This document shows, one piece after another, positions 21,167 to 33,590 of a DNA stretch of 64,000 nucleotides. Origin of the DNA: Uranotaenia lowii. Taxonomy: Eukaryota > Arthropoda > Insecta > Diptera > Culicidae. The notes under the pieces are model-generated. The model was not told where the DNA came from. It searched no databases and worked only from the letters and a program-made list of their open reading frames with translations. Location: NCBI RefSeq assembly GCF_029784155.1, contig NC_073693.1, positions 229,391,621 through 229,455,620 on the forward strand, read 5' to 3'. The translations under genes and the position numbers were made by a program. Within the stretch, counting starts at the first letter, position 1; the number at the start of each line of letters is the position of its first letter.

Positions 21167-22550
21167 TACTTTAAAACAATTAACCAATCAAACGATGTAA
21201 AAACGTTTGATATTGTTCGATGTTCTAAAGTTTAAAGGCAAGCTTAGGTCTCAGCTGTTCTATTAATTAAAGGTAAACAAACGCAACGAAGCAATCAACA
21301 TGGCTGATTCTGAAAGTCGACAGATCGAATCATCTGCTGTTTACCCATCTTGGTTAATCTGCGTTACTGTGGTGTGAGGTGACCCAAAATACTCCTATCA
21401 TTTGACTCTAGTACGTACACTTCCATTGAGACCATTCAAAATGCCTGATTAGCCCGATAAATGACTAAAAGCCTACTTCTATCACCAGTGATCTACGAAT
21501 TTTGAAAAAAAAATTATGGGATTAGCGGTTTTAAATTAGCGGAACAAAAAAATAGCGGAACTTTTTAATTCGCTAGCTTACCAAAAATTTAGCGGCAAAA
21601 TTAATCCGCTAACAAAAAGTTAGCGGACTAATTAGCGATTAGCGGATTAGCGCTTTAGTGCCGAACACTGGCTAGTTGGTCCGCTAGATTTTTGTTTTAA
21701 TATTTATTTTTTAACTTTATTTCTGGAGAACTTACGGCTCAAAAAAATCCATCACTTTATAGAAAATAACATTGATCAGCCTTCTTGCTTGAATAATTGC
21801 ACCTAATAGAGTTTGTTTGTCCCTTTTTTAACTGAAATCCCGTAAGAAAGTAAACTTGTCGACAAAAAAGTAGCGGACTTATTAGCGATTAGTTATTTAA
21901 CGCCAGCTATTAGAAAAAAATACTGAGCTTTACATTTCATGTAAAATTTTATTTCATGTAAAATTCGGTAAGATGTGTTGTATACTATAACGTAGCCCTG
22001 AAAAAACCATGCGTTTCCTCATTCGTGTCAATTTATTGTAATTTTACATGAATTTTGCATGAAACAATGTTTGGGATCGAACACGTTGCAGTCGCGCACA
22101 GGGTGTGTATTATTGTTTGCAAATATTTATTAATGTAAAAAAGTAAAATCCTTCTAAAATTGTTCATAAAAAACATTTTTTTGTTGCTTTTGTGAAAAAA
22201 AAATCAAGTATAGTTTATTACTCGATAAAAGTTTATACATTATTGGATATAAAAGATATTTTGTACTAAGGTACAGTTCACCTCTTGCCCCTAATTTTAA
22301 ATATTTTATAATAAAAGAATAACTCTAACCGATAAGGTTGAAATGAAATCTTGCGGGATTTCTGGTGAAATAACGAAGAAACAAACTCTACTAAGTGAAA
22401 TTATTCAAGCAGTAATGCTGATAAATGTTTTTTTTCCATAAGGTGATTGAGTTTTTTTAGTCGTAAGTTCTCCAAAAATAAAGTTAGAAAATAAATATAC
22501 AAAAAAAAGTAGCGAACTAACTAGCGAATGACGTTTTAATGCTGACCCCT

Positions 22551-23239
22551 TTCCTTTCTAACATTCCATCATTTTGCAAAGAACATTTCAATGTACAACG
22601 AACAAATAACAAGTCCGATATAACAAAAAAAACTTAGTGCTACTTTTTTGAGAAGTATTGACATTTTTATTTCAACATCATCCATCCAAAAAGTATTGAC
22701 GAAACTAAAACGAAAATTCAGATACACCCTGTAGCAGGATCATTTCACAAACAAACATCGAACGGCCGACCGGTAAACAGCAAGTTCGATTTGATGCGCA
22801 AAGAAAATGCTGTTTCAAATCTGGAGCTTGCGGATTTCGAGTAAACATGAACATTATGAATATCTATTTAATCAATGTCATGCTTTGTTATAAGGCTGAT
22901 GGTTAGCAGTTGATAAATTATGATTCAAAACTAGAAAGGAATAATAAGCCGGAACGGTTTCATTGTTATTGTCATGTAAATTCACAATGGCATTTTATTC
23001 TTTTCGGGAATTTACATTACGTTATAAGTCATGTAAATTGAGTAGGAATAACTTGTTCCAATTATTTGCTGCTTAAAACATGTAAGTGTACATGATTATT
23101 TAATACTGTGTACTAGAAAAAAGCATGTATCAGCACTCCTCCTTGACTGATTACTTGTGGTGACGTTTCTGCTGGTACAAAAGTTTGGTAAAAAAATAAA
23201 TGAAAACGATAATTATCTAACAAAAACGGAGCAGACAAA
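22551..23239. other. No recognisable gene
   Basis: AT-rich sequence with scattered catgtaaat motifs in both orientations (22975-23085). I see no paired termini and no coding signal. Confidence 0.4.
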
Positions 23240-24350
23240 TTAGCTATGCTAGGCCAAATGGTCGATCGGCCGCATGATCGATGAACCGAACTAATGTTAA
23301 GCCGATGAAACATTTTAATGCTTGCCTGCATATTAGGCCGAATGTTTATAAGGCCAAATGGCTATATGGCCAAACGATCGTGTGACCGAATGGCCATTGA
23401 GCCGAAATAAAGTCGAATGAATTTTTGGCAGAATGGATGCTAGGCCAATAAAACATTTTAACGCTTGCCTGCACATTAGGCCGAATAGCTGTTATTCCAA
23501 ATGGTCGTTAAGCCAAATGGTTACTAGTCGATATAGGGTCGAATGGAAGTTAGGCCGAATGGTCGTTCGGCCAAATGAATGCTAGGCCGATAAAACATTC
23601 GAACGCTTGTGTGCATTTAAGACCGAATGCCTGTTAAGTCCAATGATCGTTAGGCCGAATGGTCATAAGACCGATATAAAGTCGAATGATCGTTTGGCCT
23701 ATGGTCGCTAGGGTGAATGGATGCTAGGCCGATTAGACATATTTAACACTTGTCTGCGTGTTGAAATGAATGGTCGTTGGACTGAATGGTCGTTAGACTG
23801 AATGGTCGTGCGTCCGAATGGTCGTTAGACTGGATGGTTATCAGGTCGATATAAGGTTGAATGGATTTCAGGCCGAATGGATTCTCACGCTCACTCGGCA
23901 AAACTTGGAAGAACGTTCGGCCAAATAACCATTCGGCGTTACGAATATAGATCCTTATATTCATTCGGCCCATCGACCTTCCCACCTAGTATCCATTCTG
24001 CCTGGTGACCATTCGGTTTAATGACCATTTGACCATATGATCATTCGGTCACATGATGACCTTTCGGCCTTATGAATCATAAATTATGACCATTTGGCCA
24101 AACGACCATTCGGCCTGATGACCATTCGGCTTAATGTACATTTGGCCTAAAATGCAGGGCATCATAAGGATGCCTTATCAAACTAGCAACCAATCATCCT
24201 TACGACCACTTGACTTCACGACCCGGTCTACTATCAATTCTTCCTGACGACAATTCGGTTTAGTAACTATTCGACCTAATGACCATTCGGGCTATCAACC
24301 ATTCAGCCTAACATCCTTCCGATTGTTTTTCCTTTCGGCCTTTTAGTCTA
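23240..24350. repeat. GGCCGAAT degenerate array with a strand switch
   Basis: About 1.1 kb of variants of aggccgaatggtcgtt. Up to about 23890 the motif reads GGCCGAATG, and from about 23920 onward it reads CATTCGGCC, so the array is a large imperfect palindrome. The left part has a higher-order period of about 137-158 bp, marked by aggccgataaaacatt..gcttg..tgcat blocks at about 23293, 23450, 23590 and 23725. It has no conserved spacers, so it is not a CRISPR array. Confidence 0.9.
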
Positions 24351-27300
24351 AGGCTGAAAAATTGTAGAAGCATGAGTTATTTAACAACATTTCCTTTTTT
24401 ATTAATATTTTTTGCATATTATTTTGAACTTAAACCGTTTAATTTAATCTTATCATTTTAACTTCTACATGCCAAATCTAAAATTTATTGAACAGTGTCA
24501 AATATTGACTTCCTTGTTTGAAATTAACGAAGTAAAATTAATATAAAGCATGAATACACTCTTTTTATTGCCACGCTAATAATATATAATTTGGTATCCA
24601 AATGTTTTAATCGTTCTATTTCTTTCTTTCCAGGTATACAACACTAAACGTTTAGAGTGAAAGGTAGGCTTCATAGAGATTCTATAGGTCTTCAAAACTG
24701 ATTTTGTTTTGAAATTCGTTTAATTGAAAAGGTACCATGCACAATCCCGATTAGGCACCCTTCTCCGATATTGAAAATTGAAAATGTCATGTTTGTCTGT
24801 TGAGCAAACCCTTAAACTTTACTACAATCGGAATCAAAAATCCAGCATAAACTTTGTTTCATTTTATTAGAGGATATGTAATTGTTCAAAAGATTTTCTC
24901 TCCAAAAAAATTCATAATATTCTGTCACATCGTCAATAATACTTCTACCGGCTACTAAAAGTAAGTCAGGAATTGATGAAAGTTACATATTTATTCTGAT
25001 ATTTGATCTAGGAAGTGTGTATGAAATTTGGCTTTAATTAAATTTAATCATATAAAGATATTCTGTAAACCGTTAACTCTTCAGTTTTCCGTTATTCAAA
25101 GTCTAAGAAATGAAATTCCAAAAAAAACATACTTCGAAAAAAAAGCGGTCAATCAGCTACGGAATGCCCATGAAAAATTTCACTTAGTATCCAATAAAGC
25201 TGAAGTTAGAAGCTATATATTGGACATTAGTATATTTTTTTTATTGAAACTTTTTAAAACCATGACCATGATAAATGTAAAATGGTTATGTAAAAATCGT
25301 ATTTTTCAATCAATGAATCGTCAAAATTGTTCAATTAAACCAGATAAATTTTGGAAAGAAGATTGGAAAGTTGCCGTTATTTGGCACAATTTCTCATCTT
25401 TAGATTTTCAAAATACGAAACACACAGTGTTTGAAGAATTTCCAAAAGTAGCTGTTTTCCGAACTTTTTGCCAATTTGCAATTTCTGAGATTTTCAATGC
25501 ACTTCAAAATACAAAAACAGCATCCATTTGAAAATGTTTAAAGAATTTTGACCTTCGTATTTTGTCATTCTATGAATGCAAAAATGTGCCAAGTAATTTC
25601 AAAACATTTTTTTTGGGTGAAACGTAGGTAAAGTTTCTAGCTTCAGCTTTCTTGAAATCTTTTAGAAATTTTTAAGCAATCCGTAGCTGATCTACAGTCT
25701 TTTTCCGGAGCATGTATTTTTTAAGATTTTTTTTTCTTAGACTTAGCAGAACGAAAAACTGAAATTCTATAGCTGATTATCGTCCGACAATATATTTGAG
25801 CTACATCACGAGGTTTCCAAAACTATTAATTTTGTAAAAATTTGTTGGGAAACAAGAGAGACCTAAAGAATTTATCCAGGATAATCAAATTGACTTTTCA
25901 GGGACTGTAACGGGTTATAATTTCTGGGACTGATGAGGATTAATAAACGCATAAAAATATTGTGTAATACACTGAGAAAAATAGTCCTTATTTCATAAAA
26001 CAAAAAAAGCTACACTTTTTCTCAAACTTGAAGTTGTAAAAATAGTGGTTAAATGTTTAAAAACGACATAATTTGTAGATAATTTTTGTTCATCGGCATG
26101 TTTTTGTTCATGACTTCAAGTCCAAGTTTATAAAGAATCTAAGCAGTTTGATAAAATATTTCAGCTCAAATGTATAATTCGTTATTGCTAGAGAAAAACC
26201 TCTTTAAAACGCTCAAAATTCTGATGGAATTGTAGAAGTTGCTTAAAATGCAGATACCTCTTTAAATAGTTCGAAGAAACATTATTTTCCAATTATAAAC
26301 AGGAAATTCAAAGCAATTATCTTGATTTTGAAGAAATAAGTTTGTATCTACTTTTTTTTAACTTCGCGTCTTTTTTATATTTTGGGCCTCAACGTCAATT
26401 GGTTTATAGAAAACAAATAAACTTATACTTGAATTATTAGATGAATAGTTTTACACATTGTAGTCCAAAGTTTAGACGGTAATCAATCATTCATTTTGAT
26501 AACAAGCGAAAAACAGAGTGGTTCTGTTCATGAAAATTAAGCTTATTGATTAAATTAAGATCAATAATAGTGATGGCATTAATCTTATTTACAAATTTTA
26601 AGATATTTATTGTTAAATGTATATTCACTTAATGAAATTCAAAGTTACACCAACCAATTCATAATTTCCAATGTTTTTTTTATGAACAGCAATTGATACA
26701 ACTCCCCAGGGATAACTTCAAACCTTCAACATTTTGTTTAAGCCTTTCTCGATCTTAAGGGGATGGTATAGCAAAAACGGTAAGCTTTTTTAACAATGAA
26801 CACATCAACATCGAATCTTATGTAGCTGTTGGCAGCTCAAAACCAACCATCCATCTTAATCTTCGTTGGCTGAAATCCTGCTCATCCATTTTCGGGTTTG
26901 TTCAGGCAAAGAGGCACTCTGAGCGTACGGTGGAAAGTCTGGAGTCGAAAAAATAGTAAAATGAAAATGATGCAGACAAGTTACTCTGGAGGGAAGCCGG
27001 ATGTTTCTTATCCATTCCAGGTTTGGCTTCTAATTTTCAGCATTCCATGACTAATTTTCAATCATTAGTGAAAGGGAGTATATTATTTTCGATCAATTTT
27101 GAAAAGTTTTCGAAGAATGCCAGACCAACTCGGTCATGCTAACGGGTTGGCATTCCAAAGCCTTATCCTGCCTATACCTACCTGCTCGAAAAAACCAGGT
27201 GAAACAGATGAGACTTCAACCAGATTTGAAAAAAAATCAACGGAGCCTTTCCGTTAGGGTTGCTCAAACGAGGATGATTGCATATAGTTTTAGGAAGTAA

Positions 27301-28359
27301 AATTGAAGTAGTTTTGTTTTTTAGTTGTTCAGGTTCTCTACGATATTTAAATCCTTTAGGTTTAACTGTTTCTAACTTCCACAAACTATTGACATATTAT
27401 AAGACAAAAAGTTATCAGAAAAGAAATTGAGCATTCCTCACTGTCAGCCTCAACAAAGGAATCCAAGTGTGAAGTTGGAAAATGTGAGCATGGAAAGAGA
27501 ATATAATTCGGTTCGTTTCATTTTTTCAGACTGCTTTTTGTCTCGCTTCCTGGTTCACTATTCTAGTCTCGCCGAAAAAAATCATACCAAACCTGTCGGG
27601 GGAATGGGGAGCTTCGATATGCGTATGTTGTTTTTCACTTCATCCCAATATCTTTGTGTAATGGAATGGAATATCTACTCGATGAATCCTTCCGGGTGTT
27701 TTCGGTCCTAACACACTCCGTTCTCAGTTATGGCAGACAACTCAGAACGGCACCAGAAGAGGAGATGTGAGGTGAGGCGAAAGGGTTTTCCCATGGGGTT
27801 GGAAAATTTAGGTCGACACAGTCGAATAAGAACAAAAAAAAATTGAAAAGGATGATGCGTGTGTGCCAAACTGAATGATGGAATGGCCGGATGAATTGAA
27901 TCCCTTTGAATTTGATTATGGTTGAGATGTGTTCGGGATGTGCGATGATGATGGATCTCGGGGAACCGGAAAAAATGCAAACGAGAAATTTGCATGGGTA
28001 ATTTCTTTCCGCAAACTTCGCAAACAATGGCAAGCGGAATCGAATGGTTTTCATGGAAAATGAACTTCTGGATTCAGAAATAAAATGGTCGAGATTAAAT
28101 GCTTACATGTACATGGGTTTGTGAGGATTTTTATAAAAAAAAAGTTTGAATAAGAACACGCTCAGGAATATTTAGAGGTTAACTAACAGACATCGAACTG
28201 TAAAAAGTTGAATGCAAGAGTAAACTGTGGAGACAAGATAACAAGTTATTTTGTTTCGATTCTAGTCGTTTTACCATCATTTTGGCATTTGCGACTTTAA
28301 ATCAACATCGCAGTTTGCGGACAGTTATTGAAAAACTTATCCGGTACAATTGTGTTCGA
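24351..28359. other. No recognisable gene; AT-rich DNA
   Basis: About 4 kb. The longest ORF (25028-25531, + strand, 167 codons) is rich in F, K, I and N, has no motif, and reads like AT-rich chance sequence. Around 26.7-28.1 kb composition is more balanced, but ORFs remain short and overlap on both strands. Confidence 0.4.
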
Positions 28360-28440
28360 TGTTTACTCTTGAGTTTGAACTCGCAGACATCGGCTCAGGA
28401 GGCAACCGACTTGCCAACTGAACTATATCACTGGCACAAT
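28360..28440 (-). ncRNA. tRNA-derived SINE head
   Basis: On the minus strand an A-box-like TAGTTCAGTTGG (28414-28425) is followed by GCAAGTCGGTTGCC and a B-box-like GAGTTCAAACTC (28371-28382), at tRNA spacing. This pattern is typical of insect tRNA-derived SINEs. I could not define its 3' end. Confidence 0.6.
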
Positions 28441-29173
28441 GACCACCTAATTGAAAAAAATGTTAACTTTTGATGCCATAGACACTTAAAGTGGTTTACA
28501 TGTCGTTTGAGCGATTTGTAATTTTTAGGAGGCAATTCCCCAGAAAACATTAAATGGCATTACAAATGTTAGCTCAAGTCGTTTACAGCGTTACTGCGAA
28601 TCATCATTCCTATCAAATAAGTAAAAGATCGTAAATGAGGTTACTTGAAGTCGAATTAAATTCGAAATGCTTAAAATCCGCCTTGTTTAAAGGTTCTGAA
28701 TACGATTACGCTAAATTTGGTCTCCCGTGTATACTTCAAGAAAATTCAGTTTTTTGTGCTCTCTGCGCCCAGCAGTACAACCAGATTGCTAATAATCAGA
28801 TGGTGTATTTGAAGGAATTGCGCAATGATAGAAGCACCAAATATTGTCGCTGGCAACGGTTTGCATGTGTTGAGAGCAAAAACTTGCGCTCTTCCACATT
28901 TTTTTCTGTATGCACGAATAAGATGTCATACATAGTCGAATTGGTATAGTTCTATCGCCTTAGGCAGATATTAAAAAAGTAGTTTTTGGGATAAATCATC
29001 CCAGGGGATAAAAATCCTGTAAAAAAAAAAAAAATCAAATTTGTATGTATGTTGCGTGCATGTACCAATGTCGTAGGTAAATGCTATTTTTGTGAGTATT
29101 GTATAATCATTCTGGAATGTATATGAAACTAATAACAAATATTATGAAGAGATTAGCCACCGTAATGTTTATA
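28441..29173. other. No recognisable gene
   Basis: A 104-codon ORF at 28635-28949 (+) has mixed composition and six cysteines but no known pattern. It could be a chance ORF or part of the SINE's flank. Nothing else is visible. Confidence 0.35.
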
Positions 29174-29453
29174 TGTTACTTATAATTTGTCGGCCTTAGC
29201 GGTGAAAAGTGATGTCCTTTTTAGAAGGGACATCTAAAGATTATGAAATATTACCGCTTCATAGTAGTAGGCCCGTGAGAAACAAAAATTTGATATGTGA
29301 TATGCTTCTAAATAAATTCTACCCGCTCATTTTCACCATCTTTCATTTCATCTAACCTTCTAACCATCTATATAAAAATTTCATAATCTTTAGATGTCCC
29401 TACTAAAAAGGACATCACTTTTCACCGCTAAGGCCGACAAATTGAAAGTAACA
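29174..29453. mobile_element. 280-bp TA-flanked MITE with ~80-bp inverted termini
   Basis: TA at 29172-29173 and 29454-29455 flank inverted ends TGTTACTT..AATTTGTCGG that continue through ggccttagcggtgaaaag and gatgtcctttttag to attatgaaat with few mismatches. It is non-coding. The arms occupy more than half of the element, so it would fold into a hairpin. Confidence 0.88.
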
Positions 29454-29455
29454 TA

Positions 29456-31315
29456 CTAATAACAAAGTTGATGAGAATAATACCTACAGGAGAGTTTGCT
29501 GGATCTGAAACATGCCAAATAAAGCCAAATGGGCAAATTGTTTATGAGAGAACACAATATTTTGAGGTTTTATGTATGAGAATCAAAAAATCTCAAATTT
29601 ATCATAAACTTTGATAATTCAAACTTCTTAGGAAAAAACTACGGAAAAACCAATTATGAAACACTTTTATAAAATTTTATTTTAATTTTTTTAATGGGAA
29701 AAGCGTTAATTATGACAAATTTTCATTTTTTCCATAAAATTCAAATTTAAATTCAAAATGTTTCCTATTTGTGAAAGCAAGTTCATAATCAAATTATATG
29801 TTAAAATGCTTAAAATTTCAAATCTTACTCTCATAAAAATAAAAAAAATAGGATTTCTTTTCAAAGTTTTGCTTTAAAAATTACTTTATAAGGAAATCTT
29901 ATCGATGGAAACAAGCATTTGACGTGCTATATCTTGACAGTCAATGAGCAAATTTTACATTAAGTTTTTTTGCAATTACTCAATGTGTCATGCTTTATAT
30001 TGAAGATTTTTATATGTTGGTATACTTAAAGTTTTTGAGCTGTCGCTAAGTGGGTAACATTCATAGTGTAGCATAGCGAAAATGTGGTTTATTAATACTT
30101 AAAAAAATCATGATCATATAAGAAATGTATTCGTATCATCCGAATTTGAAATTCATGTTTTGTATTTTCATTTATATATTTACATTCAAATGATAATTTT
30201 AGAAAAGCGAATCAGATTCGAATTTCGCAATCATAATTTTTTAAACGGAAAATTTTTAGATCAATTTAGTTTTGTTTTTAATTTTAAATTCAATTTTGAA
30301 TATTGAATCAGGTTTAAGAACCAGATTAATTAATTTCAAGAACTTTCAATTATAACTTTATACCATTGAACACCAAATACGAGATATCGCATGATTCGCT
30401 TTCCACTCAAGAAATTCAGAAAATAACATAAAAATTAAAAATTTAATAATGCCTTAATGTTAAGAAGTTGGATTTTAGAGATGTCGAGATATGTTAAATT
30501 TAAGACTTTTACCGTTGAATTCCTAATGTGTCAGTTGAACATTTAGAAATTTGGTTCATTTGAACCACACTAAAATTATAAATACAAGATTGAATTGCTG
30601 ATTTGTGATTTTATTCATAATAAAGATATTTCATATTTTACATTTCGAATTAGAGTTTTAAAATGGCATTTATTTTATAATCTTGATCGAAATGTTTATA
30701 AAGTTTCAAATTTTAGATACATTTGTCTGCCAATTGCACCCCTGATATAAAGTCACGAATGACACAAATATGTTCAAATGTTTTTATCCGAAAATAAATA
30801 ATCAACTGGATTTTTATTCCATCGGTTATGGTTGAATTATTGAAAATTAAATTATCATTTGCACTTCGTTATTCAAAATTAAAACCATCAAAGAGAAAAT
30901 TCTCAAAAAAATACATTGATTAAGAATATTTTACTTCAGATTGCAAAAAACGAGCTCCATTTCTAGAATCAACTTGCAATTATTTTTCATTGACCTTAAA
31001 CAATTTTTACAAAGATCATAAATGTTAAAATCGGGACAATTTTTGGACAGCTTTCGTAGTATTTTTGTCACATGGTTCTCTTTAAACACCCGATTTGTTT
31101 TAGATGGTGTATTCTGCTTCACCCAGCTGATAATTCCGTTTGCTTACATTTGGCGCATTCGCCCTTTTCAAAATTTGCTACCGTCTTAAAAGTTCACCTA
31201 AGACAAAATGAACACACACCTTAAAACATTTTTTTGTCTCCAAAACAGAAAATTACAGGTTTATTTTACTGTTCTGATACAGATTTTTAAAAACAACCCA
31301 TTAGGCAACCCTGGT
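29456..31315. other. No recognisable gene; very AT-rich
   Basis: About 1.9 kb of AT-rich sequence with stops in all frames. I see no repeats or paired termini. Confidence 0.4.
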
Positions 31316-32468
31316 CAATGATCTATTCTTGTGAGCAACAGACGTGTCTGAATGAATCTCTGACTTAAGATTCATAAGAACCGTAAAATCACGAAGCAGC
31401 GTAGTTGGTAAGATGAGCACCGATTTGCAAAGCTGATTGTCAGGTACTCGAAGAGACTGGAAAAGCGCAGATTGTTAAGGCTGCTGTTTTTATTGTTTGT
31501 TCCTCCGGTAAATATGACGTATTGACTTAGGAAGCGCAGATTGTTACAGCTGGTTGTTTGTTTAGTCGGTGGAAAAAAAAGGATTGGCTCAGGATGCGCC
31601 GATTTTTAAGACTGATGCTGTTGATTGTTTGTTCCTCCGATAAATAAGAATGAAAGGCTGGAAAACTGCAGATTTTTAAGGCTGTTGCTGCTGATTGTCT
31701 GTTTGGATTGTCTTAGGAAGAACAGATTTTTAAAGTTTCTGCTGATTGTTTGTTTGAAAAGGATTGGTTTAGGAAGTTCCGACTTTTATAGCTGCAGACG
31801 CAGATTGTTTGTTTCGATTTAGCCTTCCGGTGGAAAAGGCAGATTAGCTTAATAAGCGCAGATTTAAAGAATGCTGCTGTTGTTGTTTATTTTTGAATCG
31901 GCCTCTGAAAAGATTTGGAGGTCTGCTTCTCTGGTTGTTGATGATTTTGGCTCCGGTGATCGAGATAAGCACAAAAAGTTCACATCGTTAAGGCTGCTGC
32001 TCTCTTAATTTTCAATGGTTTTGAATTCTGGTAGTGAGATGGACGGTTCAGAAATATCAAATTCTTGAACTGCCGCTGTGATTGTTTGAATGTTTTGATG
32101 CCGTAGGAAATCGAATAAAATTAATCGTATTATAATTTTTATTAAGAATGGAGGTGAGAAGGAATGTAGTGATGAGATAAGGTTTGACAGGATTTTACAT
32201 AAGAGTTTAAAACGGTTAAAAAAGAACGGCTTTTCAAGTTAGGAAAGATTTATTTAAGGATTGGGGAAGAGAAGGAATGTCGGGATACGATGAAAAAAGT
32301 ACAAATTAAAAAAAAATGAAAATAAATAAAACAAAAATGTGGCAATATTGGAAGCGAAGATACATAGTGTAAACAAAACACGAGTCATTCATTGATCTAT
32401 TTTTGTAAGCAACAGACGTGTCTGAGTAAATCTCTGAGTTAATTCAATAACAATCGTAAAATCTCGAC
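31316..32468. repeat. Degenerate minisatellite between 80-bp direct repeats
   Basis: 31316-31397 and 32390-32468 are diverged direct repeats (gatctatt, then gcaacagacgtgtctga, then cgtaaaatc). Between them, 31400-32060 consists of degenerate units of roughly 80-110 bp containing agcgcagatttttaaggctgctgctg and ttgattgtttgtt motifs. There is no ORF of note. The direct repeats could be the ends of an unrecognised element or outlying units of the tandem array. Confidence 0.65.
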
Positions 32469-33476
32469 AGTTTTCTAATAATAATACGAATTCAGATCTT
32501 CTTTGGGAATGACGAGACTATTCAAAAACACTTCATTTTAAAGAAACCGGCTGAAATCCAGCTGAACTCGATTACAACACAATCATCAATCGCCAAATTG
32601 TATTAATTTCAATGGAAAATCAATTTTAGACTGTTAGCTACAATTTTTTTTATAATCTAAATGTTCCGAAAATCAATCATTTTCGATCAGCCATGCTTTA
32701 CTGCATTCAGAGCCAAAAAATCGAAGCAGTCAATTTTTCCTCTTCAACCAAATCATATAAACAATCATGCATGACAACGACGCTTCTGTATTTGAAACCT
32801 TACCACAAAACATGATGTGGTAAAGAAGGACGCAAACTATTAGCAACGAACGCCTCGATGGTGATTGCTTTCCTTGATGGTTTTCAACTTTCTAGGATCA
32901 GAACAACTGATATGTATCAGTTCTGAGAGATGTGTAAAGGTTACAATATGATTTTTAACTTTTCGCTTTCCGTAGAAGAACAAAATCATTACTAAGTAAC
33001 CGCAATGAACTGTCCAGCATGTGCTACGACTTTTTTCAACATGTGGTCTTGGCATTTCTTCAGATTTTCCTTCTGAGACATTCATGATCGTCTATCATTA
33101 TCAACAATGATGGGAGCATAGGCGTTAGTGAATGATTGTGGTAGCGACGTTCAAAATGTATCATCAAGTATGTCGATCACCGTTGACTTGCCACGTGACG
33201 AATAGCAACGGTAGCCCCCGATGAAGCATGGTATATTTTTATGTATCTAGTTAATGTTGATGATCGACAAATTATTCAACGGATACTTTTACCACGTGCG
33301 TATCACAGCTCTCGGAGGTATAAGTATTCTAGCTTTAAACGAATCCTGATTGCTTTTCTTGAGCGATTTTCCGAACATTGATCTAATATGAATCGGTTGA
33401 CCTTTGGATTGATAGCAGCTCAGTTCAGTCTGGAAAAATGAAATCACATTACAGTTAAACGTAGCCAGCAGATCAA
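32469..33476. other. No recognisable gene
   Basis: Mixed sequence with short ORFs on the minus strand (81 and 88 codons) and no recognisable domain. Confidence 0.4.
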
Positions 33477-33590
33477 GGCCAAGATGATACAGCACCATGT
33501 CTTCTAAACCAACGTTCATGTGATCAAATCCCGGTCGCGATATAACCTGGCACACATAGTATGATGAAGGTTGGGGGTTTTTTTTTTATA
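33477..33590 (+). ncRNA. Degenerate tRNA-derived SINE copy
   Basis: Related to 16950-17050. It shares gtcttctaa, a B-box-like tgatcaaatcccgg, cacatagta and ggttggggg, and ends in a run of nine or more T. The A box is decayed. Confidence 0.45.

Larger units (their letters stand above)
19064..21670. mobile_element. Non-autonomous hAT-like transposon (2.6 kb)
   Basis: Perfect 8-bp direct repeats GCTAGTTG at 19056-19063 and 21671-21678 flank inverted termini CAGTGTTCGGCA. CAGTG-type ends with an 8-bp duplication are the hAT signature. Both subterminal regions are packed with GCTAA/TTAGCG motifs (19075-19210 and 21520-21655), probable transposase-binding repeats. It contains two further TA-flanked elements and no transposase ORF. 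Confidence 0.88.
19031..22550. mobile_element. Outer MITE-like element with ~90-bp inverted termini, hosting a hAT
   Basis: The left end AGAGGTCGGCATTAAAACG... and the reverse complement of the right end AGGGGTCAGCATTAAAACG... match over about 90 bp, including ATTCGCTAGTT and ggagaacttacg. Without the hAT insertion it is about 0.9 kb and has no ORF. I could not define a target duplication, so the exact ends are approximate. Confidence 0.7.

Noticed and set aside
23240..24350. CRISPR-like array
   Set aside because: The repeat units are degenerate and short, spacers are repeats of the same motif, and the array changes strand. The context is a eukaryotic transposon-rich genome.
25028..25531. 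167-codon ORF as a gene
   Set aside because: Composition is that of AT-rich random sequence (F/K/I/N-rich), with no motif, no plausible neighbours and no repeat copy.
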